Shown: in pieces, positions 38,318-45,924 of the stretch | Position numbering within the stretch: position 1 is the first letter of the stretch | Layout of the letters: the number at the start of each line of letters is the position of its first letter | NCBI RefSeq assembly: GCF_900100155.1 | Contig: NZ_FMTP01000004.1 | Location: 124,001-188,000, forward strand | From: Ancylobacter rudongensis | GTDB taxonomy: Bacteria > Pseudomonadota > Alphaproteobacteria > Rhizobiales > Xanthobacteraceae | Reading direction: 5' to 3' | DNA: 64,000 bases | Position numbers and translations under genes: made by a program | Notes under the pieces: model-generated | The model's input: the letters and a program-made list of their open reading frames with translations, nothing else | What the model was told of the DNA's origin: nothing | Databases searched by the model: none

Positions 38318-38521
38318 ATGACGTTGATCTCCCCCCCGACGCTGATGCGCCCGATTCCCGCATCCCCACCCCTTACGCAGGAGCGGGTGCGCGCTGCCGA
38401 GGCGTTCGCCCTCGCCTATGCCCGTAAAAGGGGCGGGCGGGTGCGGGTGCGCCCGGATGTCTGGCTGGAACTGCGGGCGGCGGGCGCCGACATGTCGCTC
38501 TATATCTGCGACACGCGCTGA
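38318..38521 (+). CDS. Small hypothetical protein
   Basis: 67 residues, unknown function. A very good ribosome site (aggagg, 8 bases upstream) and a soluble, basic sequence ending RVRVRPDVWLELRAAGADMSLYICDTR support that it is real. No signal peptide or membrane segment. No family recognised. Convergent with the macro-like gene, 15 bases apart. Confidence 0.6.
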   Translation: MTLISPPTLMRPIPASPPLTQERVRAAEAFALAYARKRGGRVRVRPDVWLELRAAGADMSLYICDTR

Positions 38522-38536
38522 ATTAGCTCGCGCGGC

Positions 38537-38899
38537 CTATTGGCCGAGTACGGCCTTGAACTCGTCCGGCAGGCTCACATTGGCCGAGGCGTCCTTGAAC
38601 ATCGGGGCGATGTCGGCCGGGGTGTAGCCGGCATGGCCGCAGCCGATCGGCGTGAGCTGGAAGGAAAGGTCCGGCCGGGCGGCGGCGAATTTCAGGAAGC
38701 GGCGGACATATTTCTGGATGTCCGGCAGGGGCATCGTCTCGATGTCCCAGTCCTTGGTGGGAATGGCGAAGGCGGTGCCGGTGAGACCGAAGCCGACGCC
38801 CCATTCGGCGCCCCGGTTGTCATGCGCCCAGCGTGCCGCCCCGCCGGCATGGATGCCGGCGAGATTCGAGCCGAAGACGAAGACCGGGTTGCGCTCCAT
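38537..38899 (-). CDS. Macro-like/A1S_2505-type small protein
   Basis: 120 residues. The N-terminal VFVFGSNLAGIHAGGAARWA and the GVGFGLTGTAFAIPTKD segment are the hallmark of a small family annotated as A1S_2505-like phage non-structural proteins, which resembles macro domains (nucleotide or ADP-ribose binding). Middle LTPIGCGHAGY fits. No other phage genes are nearby, so a phage origin is not supported here. The start at 38899 (MERNPVFVFG) is preferred; 38929 or 38914 are alternatives. Confidence 0.8.
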   Translation of the reverse strand: MERNPVFVFGSNLAGIHAGGAARWAHDNRGAEWGVGFGLTGTAFAIPTKDWDIETMPLPDIQKYVRRFLKFAAARPDLSFQLTPIGCGHAGYTPADIAPMFKDASANVSLPDEFKAVLGQ

Positions 38900-39039
38900 G
38901 CCGCCATACCTCATGTGCCCTGCGGCCACCGGGCGACGCTATTGGGCGACGCATCTGGACGTCTGAAAACGGCGCCCGTGCGGCACGCCGGAGGCGTGCC
39001 GGCACTGTCCGACCAAAAAGATGGGGGCGACGGGGATTC

Positions 39040-39116
39040 TGGTACAGCTGGGTGGGCTCGAACCACCGACCTCCGGTTCCACAGACCGGCGCTCTAACCA
39101 ACTGAGCTACAGCTGC
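39040..39116 (-). tRNA. tRNA-His (anticodon GTG)
   Basis: 77 bases including the encoded CCA. Anticodon stem CCGGT/ACCGG with loop CTGTGGA gives anticodon GTG (34-36). D-arm AGCTCAGTTGGTTAGAGC and T-arm with GGTTCGAGCCC are standard. Acceptor GCAGCTG pairs with CAGCTGT (one G-T at position 1). As expected for alphaproteobacteria, no encoded G-1:C73 pair is evident. The flanks 38900-39039 and 39117-39301 hold nothing else I recognise. Confidence 0.95.
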
Positions 39117-39301
39117 GTGCCAGAACGGCGCGGAACCTACTTTGGCGGCCGGCGCTTTGCAAGGCCACCGCGCACGCTTCCTGACGCCGGCGTGGACAAC
39201 CCGCCTGACGCCCCCCTTGGCGCCCCCCGCAGATCGATCTCGCGGGTGGCACGCTTCCTGTATGATCGTGGCGCGCAGCGCGCAAAGATGGGAGGCGGGG
39301 C

Positions 39302-39505
39302 ATGCGGTCAGCAGCGACGGGTGAGGGCGAATCGGCGTGCGGGGCGCTGCTCGATGCAGGGCTGACGGTTGCGGGCCTGCCACTGGAGCCGGAACTGCGC
39401 CCGCGCGTGCTGATGCATCTTGAGACAGCCGCAGCGATGGCCGCGCTGGTGACGGCGTTCGCGCTGCCGGACGAGGCCGAGCCGGCCCCGGTCTACCGGC
39501 CATGA
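39302..39505 (+). CDS. AtzG/HpxX-like small subunit (DUF4089)
   Basis: 67 residues. Matches the AtzG-like pattern: a helical core (LLDAGLTVAGLPLEPELRPRV), then ETAAAMAALVTAFALPDEAEPAPVYRP. In Pseudomonas AtzG forms a complex with the AtzE amidase and is needed for its stability; HpxX in Klebsiella is the purine/oxalurate-pathway version. Its stop overlaps the start of the amidase gene (ATGA), so the subunits are translated together. Confidence 0.85.
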   Translation: MRSAATGEGESACGALLDAGLTVAGLPLEPELRPRVLMHLETAAAMAALVTAFALPDEAEPAPVYRP

Positions 39506-40938
39506 GCGCGCCCATGCCGGCCGATGCCGACGCCGCCACCCTACGCGCCGCGACCCTGCTCGCCGGCCCCGCCTGCGACCTGGCGGCGGCGGTGCGCGAG
39601 GGGCGGATAAGCGCCCGCGCGGTCACGCAGGCGGCGCTGGCACGGATCGACGCCGTCGATCCGGTCTTGAACGCCTTCACCGATGTGACGCGCGAGCGGG
39701 CGCTGGCCGAGGCCGACGCGCTCGATGCCGCCCACGCGGCCGGCGCGCCCCTGGGGCCGCTGGCCGGCGTTCCGTTCGCGGCGAAGAACCTGTTCGATCT
39801 CAAGGGGCTGCCGACGCGCGCAGGCTCGAAGATCAACCGTGACCGGGAGCCGGCGCCGCGCGACGCGACGCTGGTCGAGCGGATGAATGCGGCGGGGGCG
39901 GTGTGCCTTGGCGGGCTGAACATGGGCGAATATGCCTATGACTTCACCGGCGAGAACCTGCATGACGGCCGTTCGGCCAATCCGCACGATCCCCAGCATA
40001 TGTCGGGGGGCTCCTCCGGCGGCTCGGGTTCGGCGGTGGGCGGCAGGCTGGTGCCGCTGGCGCTCGGCTCCGATACCAACGGCTCGATCCGCGTGCCGTC
40101 GTCCTTCTGCGGCATTTTCGGGCTGAAGCCGACCTATGGGCGGCTGTCGCGGGCCCGCAGCTTTCCCTTTGTCGCCAGCCTCGACCATCTCGGCCCCTTC
40201 GCCCGCCATGTCGGCGATCTCGCCGCGACCTATGACGCGCTGCAGGGACCCGATGCCGACGACCCGGCGCTCGCCGACCAGCCAGTTGCGCCTGTTTTGG
40301 CGCGCCTCGATTCGCCCGGCGACCTCAAGGTCGCGGTGCTGGGCGGCTGGTTCGCCCGGCAGGGCACGGCGCAGGCCTATGAGGCGGTGGCGCGCGCGGC
40401 GAAGGCGCTGGGCGCGACGACGACGGTGGAACTGCCCGAGGTCGAGCGGGCGCGGGCGGCGGCCTATCTCATCTCCATGGCCGAAGGGGCGGCGCTGCAT
40501 GAGGGGCGGCTGCGCGACCGTCCGATGGATTTCGACCCGGCGGTGCGCGAGCGCCTGCTCGCCGGCGCCGTGCTCCCGGCGACCTGGATCGCCCGGGCGC
40601 AGATCTTCCGTCGCTGGTTCCGCGCCCGGGCGCTGGAACTGTTCGCCGACTGGGACGTGCTGATCGCGCCCTCGACCCCGGTGCCGGCGCCGCGCGGCGG
40701 GCAGACGACCTTCGTGCTGGACGGGCGCGAGATGCTGGTGCGGCCGAATATCGGCATCTACACCCAGCCCATCTCCTTCATCGGCCTGCCGGTGGTCGCC
40801 GCGCCTATCCCGACCGACGACCCGCTTCCCATCGGCGTGCAGCTCATCGCTGCCCCGTGGCGGGAAGACAAGGCGCTGCAGGCGGCGCGCGTGCTGGAAC
40901 GGGCGGGGGTGGCCTTCGCGCCCGCGCCTGTCCTGTGA
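39502..40938 (+). CDS. AtzE/HpxY family amidohydrolase (amidase signature family)
   Basis: 478 residues. Ser-cisSer-Lys amidase: Lys in PFAAKNLFD, cis-Ser in SGGSSGGSGSAVGG, nucleophile Ser in GSDTNGSIRVPSSFCG. AtzE hydrolyses 1-carboxybiuret in cyanuric-acid breakdown; HpxY-type relatives act in purine/oxalurate nitrogen release. The substrate here is unknown. Coupled to the AtzG-like gene just upstream. AtzF/AtzH or other cyanurate genes are not seen nearby. Confidence 0.9.
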   Translation: MSAPMPADADAATLRAATLLAGPACDLAAAVREGRISARAVTQAALARIDAVDPVLNAFTDVTRERALAEADALDAAHAAGAPLGPLAGVPFAAKNLFDLKGLPTRAGSKINRDREPAPRDATLVERMNAAGAVCLGGLNMGEYAYDFTGENLHDGRSANPHDPQHMSGGSSGGSGSAVGGRLVPLALGSDTNGSIRVPSSFCGIFGLKPTYGRLSRARSFPFVASLDHLGPFARHVGDLAATYDALQGPDADDPALADQPVAPVLARLDSPGDLKVAVLGGWFARQGTAQAYEAVARAAKALGATTTVELPEVERARAAAYLISMAEGAALHEGRLRDRPMDFDPAVRERLLAGAVLPATWIARAQIFRRWFRARALELFADWDVLIAPSTPVPAPRGGQTTFVLDGREMLVRPNIGIYTQPISFIGLPVVAAPIPTDDPLPIGVQLIAAPWREDKALQAARVLERAGVAFAPAPVL

Positions 40939-40941
40939 GGC

Positions 40942-41715
40942 TCAGTCGCGCCGGAAGGCGAGATTGGCGATGAAGCCGACACCGAGCGCCATCAGCGCGG
41001 TGGCCAGCCCGTAGAGCCAGGGATGGTCCTGCGCTGTCGTGGCCACCGTCTGCTCGAAATCGATCTTCGCCACTTCCAGGCTCAGCGCCCCCCGGCTCAC
41101 CAGCGCGCCATCGGCAAAGGTCTTCACCACCACCTCATAGGGGCCGATGGGGGCGGTGCCGGGAATGGGGATAGTCGCCCGGAAGATATTGGATGCGATG
41201 AACTCGACCCCGGCTGGCCGCTCGAAATAGAGCCCCTGCGCCTGCTTGACCCGCAGGAAGGCCTGCCGGAACGGGTCCTGCGGCACCACATCGGCATAGT
41301 CGGAACCGATGCGCTGTAGCAGGCGGGTATTGTCCAGCCCCACCTGCTCGTGCCGCAACGTCTCCGGGCTGGCGATCAGCGCCGGGTCGCGGCTGGCGAG
41401 GACGGCGAGATAGGACGGCGCGGCGAGGAAGCTACGGCTGTCGACGTTCACCCAGATGCCGAGATAGCGCTCCTTGCGCCAGGTGGTGAAGCTCTCGCTC
41501 GGCCCGCGCACGGTGACGACGACATCCTGCGGCCGGGCCGGCGCCGTGGCGTCGCCGGGAGCGATGACGCCGAACAGGACGATCGTGTCGCCGGTGAAGT
41601 TCGAGGTGATGGTGACGCGGGCCTTCGACAGCGAGAGCACCAGCTCCGCGCCACGCGCGTCGCCACCGGCCAAGGCCAGAATGAGGAGCAGCAGCGGCGC
41701 AGCGAGCCTTTTCAT
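40942..41715 (-). CDS. TIGR02186 family transmembrane protein
   Basis: 257 residues. Signal peptide or N-terminal anchor (MKRLAAPLLLLILALAGGDARGAEL), a periplasmic domain (FTGDTIVLFGVI near residue 40), and a C-terminal helix (LYGLATALMALGVGFIANLAF). Conserved alphaproteobacterial family of unknown role, nearly always next to a TauE/SafE-type exporter gene. Its ATG overlaps the exporter stop (ATGA), so the two probably work together. Confidence 0.88.
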   Translation of the reverse strand: MKRLAAPLLLLILALAGGDARGAELVLSLSKARVTITSNFTGDTIVLFGVIAPGDATAPARPQDVVVTVRGPSESFTTWRKERYLGIWVNVDSRSFLAAPSYLAVLASRDPALIASPETLRHEQVGLDNTRLLQRIGSDYADVVPQDPFRQAFLRVKQAQGLYFERPAGVEFIASNIFRATIPIPGTAPIGPYEVVVKTFADGALVSRGALSLEVAKIDFEQTVATTAQDHPWLYGLATALMALGVGFIANLAFRRD

Positions 41716-42638
41716 CGCGCCGCCTCGTCGATCGAGACGGCGTAGAAATCGGCCGGGGTGACGATCTGGTCAATGGCGACGCGCAGGCCGACGGCGAGCA
41801 CCAGCAGGCCGAGCAGTAGCCGCAGCTTTTCTGCCGGCATCGCCTGCCCGGCACGGGCGCCGAACTGCGCCCCGATGGTGCCGCCCACCATCAGCACGAG
41901 GCCCAGAACCGCGTCCACCGTCTGGTTGAGCACGGCGTGCATGAGGATGGCGGCGGTCATCGTCACCAGCGTCAGCATCAGCGAGGTGGCGATGGAGGTG
42001 AGGGTGGGCACGCGCAGCAGGTAGATCAGCGCCGGCACCAGGATGAAGCCGCCGCCAATGCCCATCAGCGCGCCCAGAAACCCGATGGCGAAGCCGATCG
42101 CCACCACGGGGATGACCGAGACATAGATGCGCGACTGGCGGAACCGCATCTTGAACGGCATCCGCAGGAACCAGGGATGCGCCCCCGGGCGCTTCACCTG
42201 CGCCTTCTCGCCGCGCCATTCGCGCAGAAGCGCCCGCAGGCTCTCCGCCACCATCAGCGAGCCGATAGTGCCGAGCATCACGATATAGGTGACGGCGATG
42301 ACCAGATCGAGCTGGCCATACCGGCGCAGCAGCATGAAGGCCACGACGCCGGCCAGCGTGCCGGTGAGGCCGCCCGTTAGCAGCACCAGGCCTAATCGGA
42401 CATCCACCAGCCGGCGCCGGAGATAGGTGAGCGTGCCGGAAAAGGAGGACGCGGCCATGTGGGTCGACACGCTCGCCACCGCCACCGCCGGCGGCACGCC
42501 GAGGAAGATGAGCAGCGGCGTCATCAGGAACCCGCCGCCGACGCCGAACATGCCGGAGATGAAGCCGACCGCGATCCCCAGCGCCAGCAGCGTGAAGATG
42601 TTAACCGGTAGTTCCGCTATCGGCAGATAGATCGTCAC
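41712..42638 (-). CDS. TSUP family sulfite/sulfonate-type exporter (TauE/SafE)
   Basis: 308 residues and about eight helices in two homologous halves; the repeat motif is seen as GFISGMFGVGGGFLMTPLL and GFLGALMGIGGGFILVPAL. These transporters move sulfite, sulfoacetate or other organosulfur anions across the inner membrane. Start is taken as GTG at 42638 (VTIYLPIAELPVNIF, the usual N-terminus for this subfamily); the in-frame ATG at 42845 would add 69 residues that cross a palindrome and look non-coding. Confidence 0.88.
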   Translation of the reverse strand: MTIYLPIAELPVNIFTLLALGIAVGFISGMFGVGGGFLMTPLLIFLGVPPAVAVASVSTHMAASSFSGTLTYLRRRLVDVRLGLVLLTGGLTGTLAGVVAFMLLRRYGQLDLVIAVTYIVMLGTIGSLMVAESLRALLREWRGEKAQVKRPGAHPWFLRMPFKMRFRQSRIYVSVIPVVAIGFAIGFLGALMGIGGGFILVPALIYLLRVPTLTSIATSLMLTLVTMTAAILMHAVLNQTVDAVLGLVLMVGGTIGAQFGARAGQAMPAEKLRLLLGLLVLAVGLRVAIDQIVTPADFYAVSIDEAAR

Positions 42639-42751
42639 GGGCAGGTCCGGCGGCGTCGGGGCGTCAATAGCCCATAGCAGGATTCGCCCGACAAGGATGT
42701 AACGCCGCCAGCGCCGACCACGCCAGCCGTATGGCAGGCCGGTGCTATAAT

Positions 42752-42770
42752 ACATTATCAAAGATAATGT
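42752..42770. promoter_or_regulatory. Palindromic operator between TSUP gene and dehydrogenase gene
   Basis: Perfect arms ACATTATC-AAA-GATAATGT in an otherwise GC-rich region, right after TATAAT at 42746. ArsR-family sulfide/sulfite sensors such as BigR use AT-rich palindromes, but the regulator is not in the window. The rest of the 320-base gap (42639-42958) is promoter DNA for two divergent genes with no other feature. Confidence 0.5.
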
Positions 42771-42958
42771 CGGGCAGTGTTGTTTTTGTGGATGTAGTAG
42801 TCCGCTGCTACGCGCAGCGTCATGGTAATATTTTTTGTCCGCCAAGATGAATTAGTGGCAGAAACGCCAGTGTTGCTGACTTAACGTTTGCGTAAGGCAT
42901 GCTAGCGTGCCGCGTCAACGGACCCGAACGAGGTCCGGGATGTCCAGGAGGAAACCCC

Positions 42959-44239
42959 ATGTCTCTTTTCCGGCGCGGTTCGCGCAACGCTGCGCTTCTC
43001 GCATCCACCATGTTCGCGGGCGCGATGATGCTGTCGGCTTCGGCTCATGCCCAGTCGACCGACAACATGCAGAAACTCTCGAACTTCCAGCAGACCGGCG
43101 CCTCCATGGAAATGGAAACGGTGCCGCAGACCGGCCCGCGCGTCGATGCGTTCAACAAGACGCTGGCCGGGATCAAGCTGCCGGACGGCTTCAAGATCGC
43201 GCTCTACGCCATCGTGCCCGATGCGCGCGAGATGGCGGTGGGACCGACCACCGGCGTGGTCTTCGTCGGCACCCGCAAGGCGAAGGTGTGGGCTGTCACC
43301 GATCGCGACAAGGACCGCGTCGCCGATGAGGTGAAGGTGTTCGCGCCCTCGATCCAGTTCAAGCTGCCCAACGGCGTGTGCTTCTCCAAGGACGGCTTCC
43401 TGTTCGTCGCCGAGCAGAACCGCGTGCTGCTCTTCCCGGCCGCCGAGTTCTTCTATGAGGGGCCTGATGTCGCCGCCTTCGAGGTGGTCAAGCAGGGCGA
43501 ACTGATCCCGCCCGCCGAGGAATCCTACAACCATACCGCCCGGGTCTGCCGCATCGGGCCGGACGACAAGCTCTACATCACGCTCGGTCAGCCCTTTAAC
43601 GTGTTCGCGCCGGAGAAATACGACCTCTACAAGAAGAACGGCATTGGCGGCATCGTGCGGATGGATCGCGACGGCAAGAACCGCGAGGTCTATGCGTGGG
43701 GTATCCGCAATTCGGTGGGCATGGACTTCAACCCGAAGGACAAGACCTTGTGGTTCACCGATAATCAGGTCGACGGCATGGGTGACAACATCCCGCCCGG
43801 CGAACTGAACCGCGCCACCGAGGCCGGCCAGACTTTCGGCTTCCCCTATTTCGGCGGCGGCACTGTCCGCACCGTCGAATACAAGGACCAGACGCCGCCG
43901 GCCGATTCGGTGAAGCCGCAGGTGGAGATGGACGCCCATGCCGCCGATCTCGGCATGACCTTCTACACCGGCAAACAGTTCCCGGCGCAGTATCGCGGCG
44001 GCATCTTCTCGGTGCAGCACGGCTCGTGGAACCGCACCGATCCGGTGGGGGCGCGGGTGATGTTCACCTCGCTGAACGAGGACGGCACCGCCGCCAAGAG
44101 CGAGCCCTTCGCCGAGGGATGGTTGGTCGACGGCGAATATCTTGGCCGTCCGGCCGCGGTGGCGCAGCTCAATGATGGCTCGTTGCTGGTGGCGGACGAC
44201 ACGTCGGGAGCGATCTACCGCATCTCTTACGAAAAGTAA
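42959..44239 (+). CDS. PQQ-dependent sugar/sorbosone dehydrogenase family protein
   Basis: 426 residues. Signal peptide (cleavage about AHA-QS, residues 31-32), periplasmic. Six-bladed beta-propeller family of soluble glucose/L-sorbosone dehydrogenases: DGFKIALYAIVPDAREMAVGPTTGVVFVGTR at the start, LPNGVCFSKDGFLFVAEQNRVL, and RGGIFSVQHGSWNRTDPVG near the end. Ribosome site caggagg. A cytochrome c gene follows and could accept the electrons. PQQ use is assumed from the family, not shown; pqq genes are not in the window. Confidence 0.88.
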   Translation: MSLFRRGSRNAALLASTMFAGAMMLSASAHAQSTDNMQKLSNFQQTGASMEMETVPQTGPRVDAFNKTLAGIKLPDGFKIALYAIVPDAREMAVGPTTGVVFVGTRKAKVWAVTDRDKDRVADEVKVFAPSIQFKLPNGVCFSKDGFLFVAEQNRVLLFPAAEFFYEGPDVAAFEVVKQGELIPPAEESYNHTARVCRIGPDDKLYITLGQPFNVFAPEKYDLYKKNGIGGIVRMDRDGKNREVYAWGIRNSVGMDFNPKDKTLWFTDNQVDGMGDNIPPGELNRATEAGQTFGFPYFGGGTVRTVEYKDQTPPADSVKPQVEMDAHAADLGMTFYTGKQFPAQYRGGIFSVQHGSWNRTDPVGARVMFTSLNEDGTAAKSEPFAEGWLVDGEYLGRPAAVAQLNDGSLLVADDTSGAIYRISYEK

Positions 44240-44253
44240 GCGGGCCGCAGCCT

Positions 44254-44289
44254 CGCCCCCGCGCCGTCGGGCGCGGGGGCGCATTTTTT
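44254..44289 (+). terminator. Intrinsic terminator between dehydrogenase and cytochrome c genes
   Basis: 12-bp perfect stem CGCCCCCGCGCC / GGCGCGGGGGCG, loop GTCG, then CATTTTTTC. Strong; it may let only part of the transcripts read into the cytochrome gene 18 bases on. Confidence 0.85.
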
Positions 44290-44307
44290 CTTTGCCGGGA
44301 ACAATCA

Positions 44308-44646
44308 ATGAAACGGATGATCTGCGCGGCCCTGCTGGCGGCCGTGGCGTTTGGCTGTGCCCCCGCCATGGCGCAGGATGCCAAGGCCGGGCGCGCCAAG
44401 GCCTCGGCCCAATGCGCCGTGTGCCACGGCACGGACGGCATCGCCCAACTGCCGACGGCGGCCAACCTCGCCGGCCAGCAGGAGGTCTATCTGGCCAAGG
44501 CGCTGGAGGATTTCCGCGCCGGGCGCCGCATCAACGAGATGATGACGGTGGTCTCCAAGGACCTGACCGATGCCGACATCGCCAATCTCGCGGCGTGGTA
44601 CGCCTCGATGAAGATCACGGTGCAGGTGCCTGAGCGCCAGCCCTGA
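44308..44646 (+). CDS. Periplasmic c-type cytochrome (cytochrome c553-like)
   Basis: 112 residues with signal peptide (cleavage about AMA-QD, residues 22-23). One heme site C36-x-x-C39-H40 (CAVCH), with M78 or M79 as the likely second heme ligand. Class I cytochrome c. Its place behind the propeller dehydrogenase gene suggests it is the electron acceptor, as in many sugar/alcohol dehydrogenase pairs. A strong terminator lies between the two genes, so it may also have its own promoter. Confidence 0.93.
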   Translation: MKRMICAALLAAVAFGCAPAMAQDAKAGRAKASAQCAVCHGTDGIAQLPTAANLAGQQEVYLAKALEDFRAGRRINEMMTVVSKDLTDADIANLAAWYASMKITVQVPERQP

Positions 44647-44729
44647 GAGCCAACTCGCAGTGCCTTGCCACCGAAGGGGGCGGATGTCGTGCGCGTCGCG
44701 GCGTCCGCCTTCTTCATTTGGCGGCGGGC

Positions 44730-45425
44730 TCACATTCGCGGGCGGCTCTGGTGGAACTGGGCCAGCAGGGCGGCGAGCAGCGCGTCGAGCCCCCGGGCGA
44801 GGCGCGCCAGCGCGAGTCGGCCGGGGCGCGGCAGTGGCACATGGACAAAGACGGCCAGGCGCGGGCCTCCATCCGCCCGTCGCCCCGCCCGCGCCCAGCC
44901 ATAGGCGCCCCAGGCCAGCGCGTTGCAGACATAGCGGCCGGCTTGGCGCGAGAGATGAGCGGGCACCCCGGCCGCGCGCAGCGCCGCCAGCAGCGGGGCT
45001 GGCCGGGCGCTCAGCGTCCGCTCGGCCGGCGCGCCGGGTTGCAGCGGGCGAGAGGCCGGGCGACGGCGGGCGGCATCGGGGAAATCGCCGGTGGCGTTGC
45101 GCGCGACGAGTTCGATCGAGACCTGCCGGCGCCGGGCGGCAACGCCCAGCATCAGCACGATATCGGGCGCGGTGTGCTCCAGCAGGGCCGGGAAGGCGGC
45201 GGCCACGTCCCAGCGTGTCGGCAGGAGATGCAGCGCGACCTGCCCTCCCGCACGGCGGCGCCCGCGCGCCAGAAGCCGGGCGAGGCTGGCGGAAGGGTTC
45301 GCCGGCATCCCGGGAAAATGGCCGAAGCCTGTGATGAGCAGGGTCGGCGCGGGCAGGTTAAGGTTGGGCCGGGCCAGGGCGGGCAAGTTGGAGCCGTCCC
45401 GAGGCGCGACGTGCCCGGCGGGCAT
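44730..45425 (-). CDS. Pyroglutamyl-peptidase I family protein
   Basis: 231 residues of peptidase family C15, which removes N-terminal pyroglutamate from peptides. The catalytic triad is intact: E105 (SIELVARN), C167 (RQAGRYVCNAL) and H195 (FVHVPLP). N-terminal LITGFGHFPGMPANPSASL is typical. The chain is more Arg/Ala-rich than average members, and the first 25 residues are extra. Start (ATG at 45425) overlaps the response-regulator stop by one base, so the two are coupled. Confidence 0.88.
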   Translation of the reverse strand: MPAGHVAPRDGSNLPALARPNLNLPAPTLLITGFGHFPGMPANPSASLARLLARGRRRAGGQVALHLLPTRWDVAAAFPALLEHTAPDIVLMLGVAARRRQVSIELVARNATGDFPDAARRRPASRPLQPGAPAERTLSARPAPLLAALRAAGVPAHLSRQAGRYVCNALAWGAYGWARAGRRADGGPRLAVFVHVPLPRPGRLALARLARGLDALLAALLAQFHQSRPRM

Positions 45426-45826
45426 CAGGCGGCGCGCTTGTCCAGCGCCCGCGAGAGCGCGCCCTGCAGATCGGCGAGCTGGAACGGCTTGTTCAGCACC
45501 GGGCAGTTGCGCCAGGCGGCATCGATGGCACTGTCGGAATAGCCGGTGGAGAACACGATCGGAATGCCGTGACTGGCGATCGCCTCGGCGACGTCATAGC
45601 TGTGGCGGGTGCCAAGATTGAGGTCGAGCATGGCGACATCAATCTCGCCATGACGCGCGGCGACGAAATTCAGCGCATCGTCAATGCGCGACTCGTTGCC
45701 GACAACGGTGGCGCCCAGTTCCTCAAGCATGCCCTCGATCATCATCGCGACCAAGGTCTCGTCCTCGACAACGAAGACGCGCTGGCCGGACAGCGTGGGC
45801 AGATCCTGCATGATGATATCCGTCAC
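45425..45826 (-). CDS. Single-domain response regulator
   Basis: 133 residues, a receiver domain only: acidic pair E21-D22 (VVEDET), phosphoacceptor D68 (AMLDLNL), and K113 (LNKPF). No output domain, so it passes phosphate on or acts by protein contact. It is similar to receivers linked with HWE-type histidine kinases (from recall). No kinase gene is next to it. Met-6 (MQDLPTLSG) is an alternative start. Coupled to the pyroglutamyl-peptidase gene. Confidence 0.93.
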   Translation of the reverse strand: MTDIIMQDLPTLSGQRVFVVEDETLVAMMIEGMLEELGATVVGNESRIDDALNFVAARHGEIDVAMLDLNLGTRHSYDVAEAIASHGIPIVFSTGYSDSAIDAAWRNCPVLNKPFQLADLQGALSRALDKRAA

Positions 45827-45924
45827 TCCTTCTGGTCGAGCTTGCCATTTCGGTGCCGACCAGGAACCGTCGCCTCTGCCGTCAATATTCTTCCATCATT
45901 TCGGCTTTTTTGCGAGTCGAAGGC

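Noticed and set aside
38537-38899. Prophage remnant around the A1S_2505-like gene
   Set aside because: No integrase, capsid, tail or att-like repeats near; tRNA-His nearby shows no duplicated 3' end within the window.
42639-42845. N-terminal extension of the TSUP gene to ATG 42845
   Set aside because: It would translate across the operator palindrome, adds an unhelpful Arg/Trp-rich stretch, and the usual family start is at GTG 42638.
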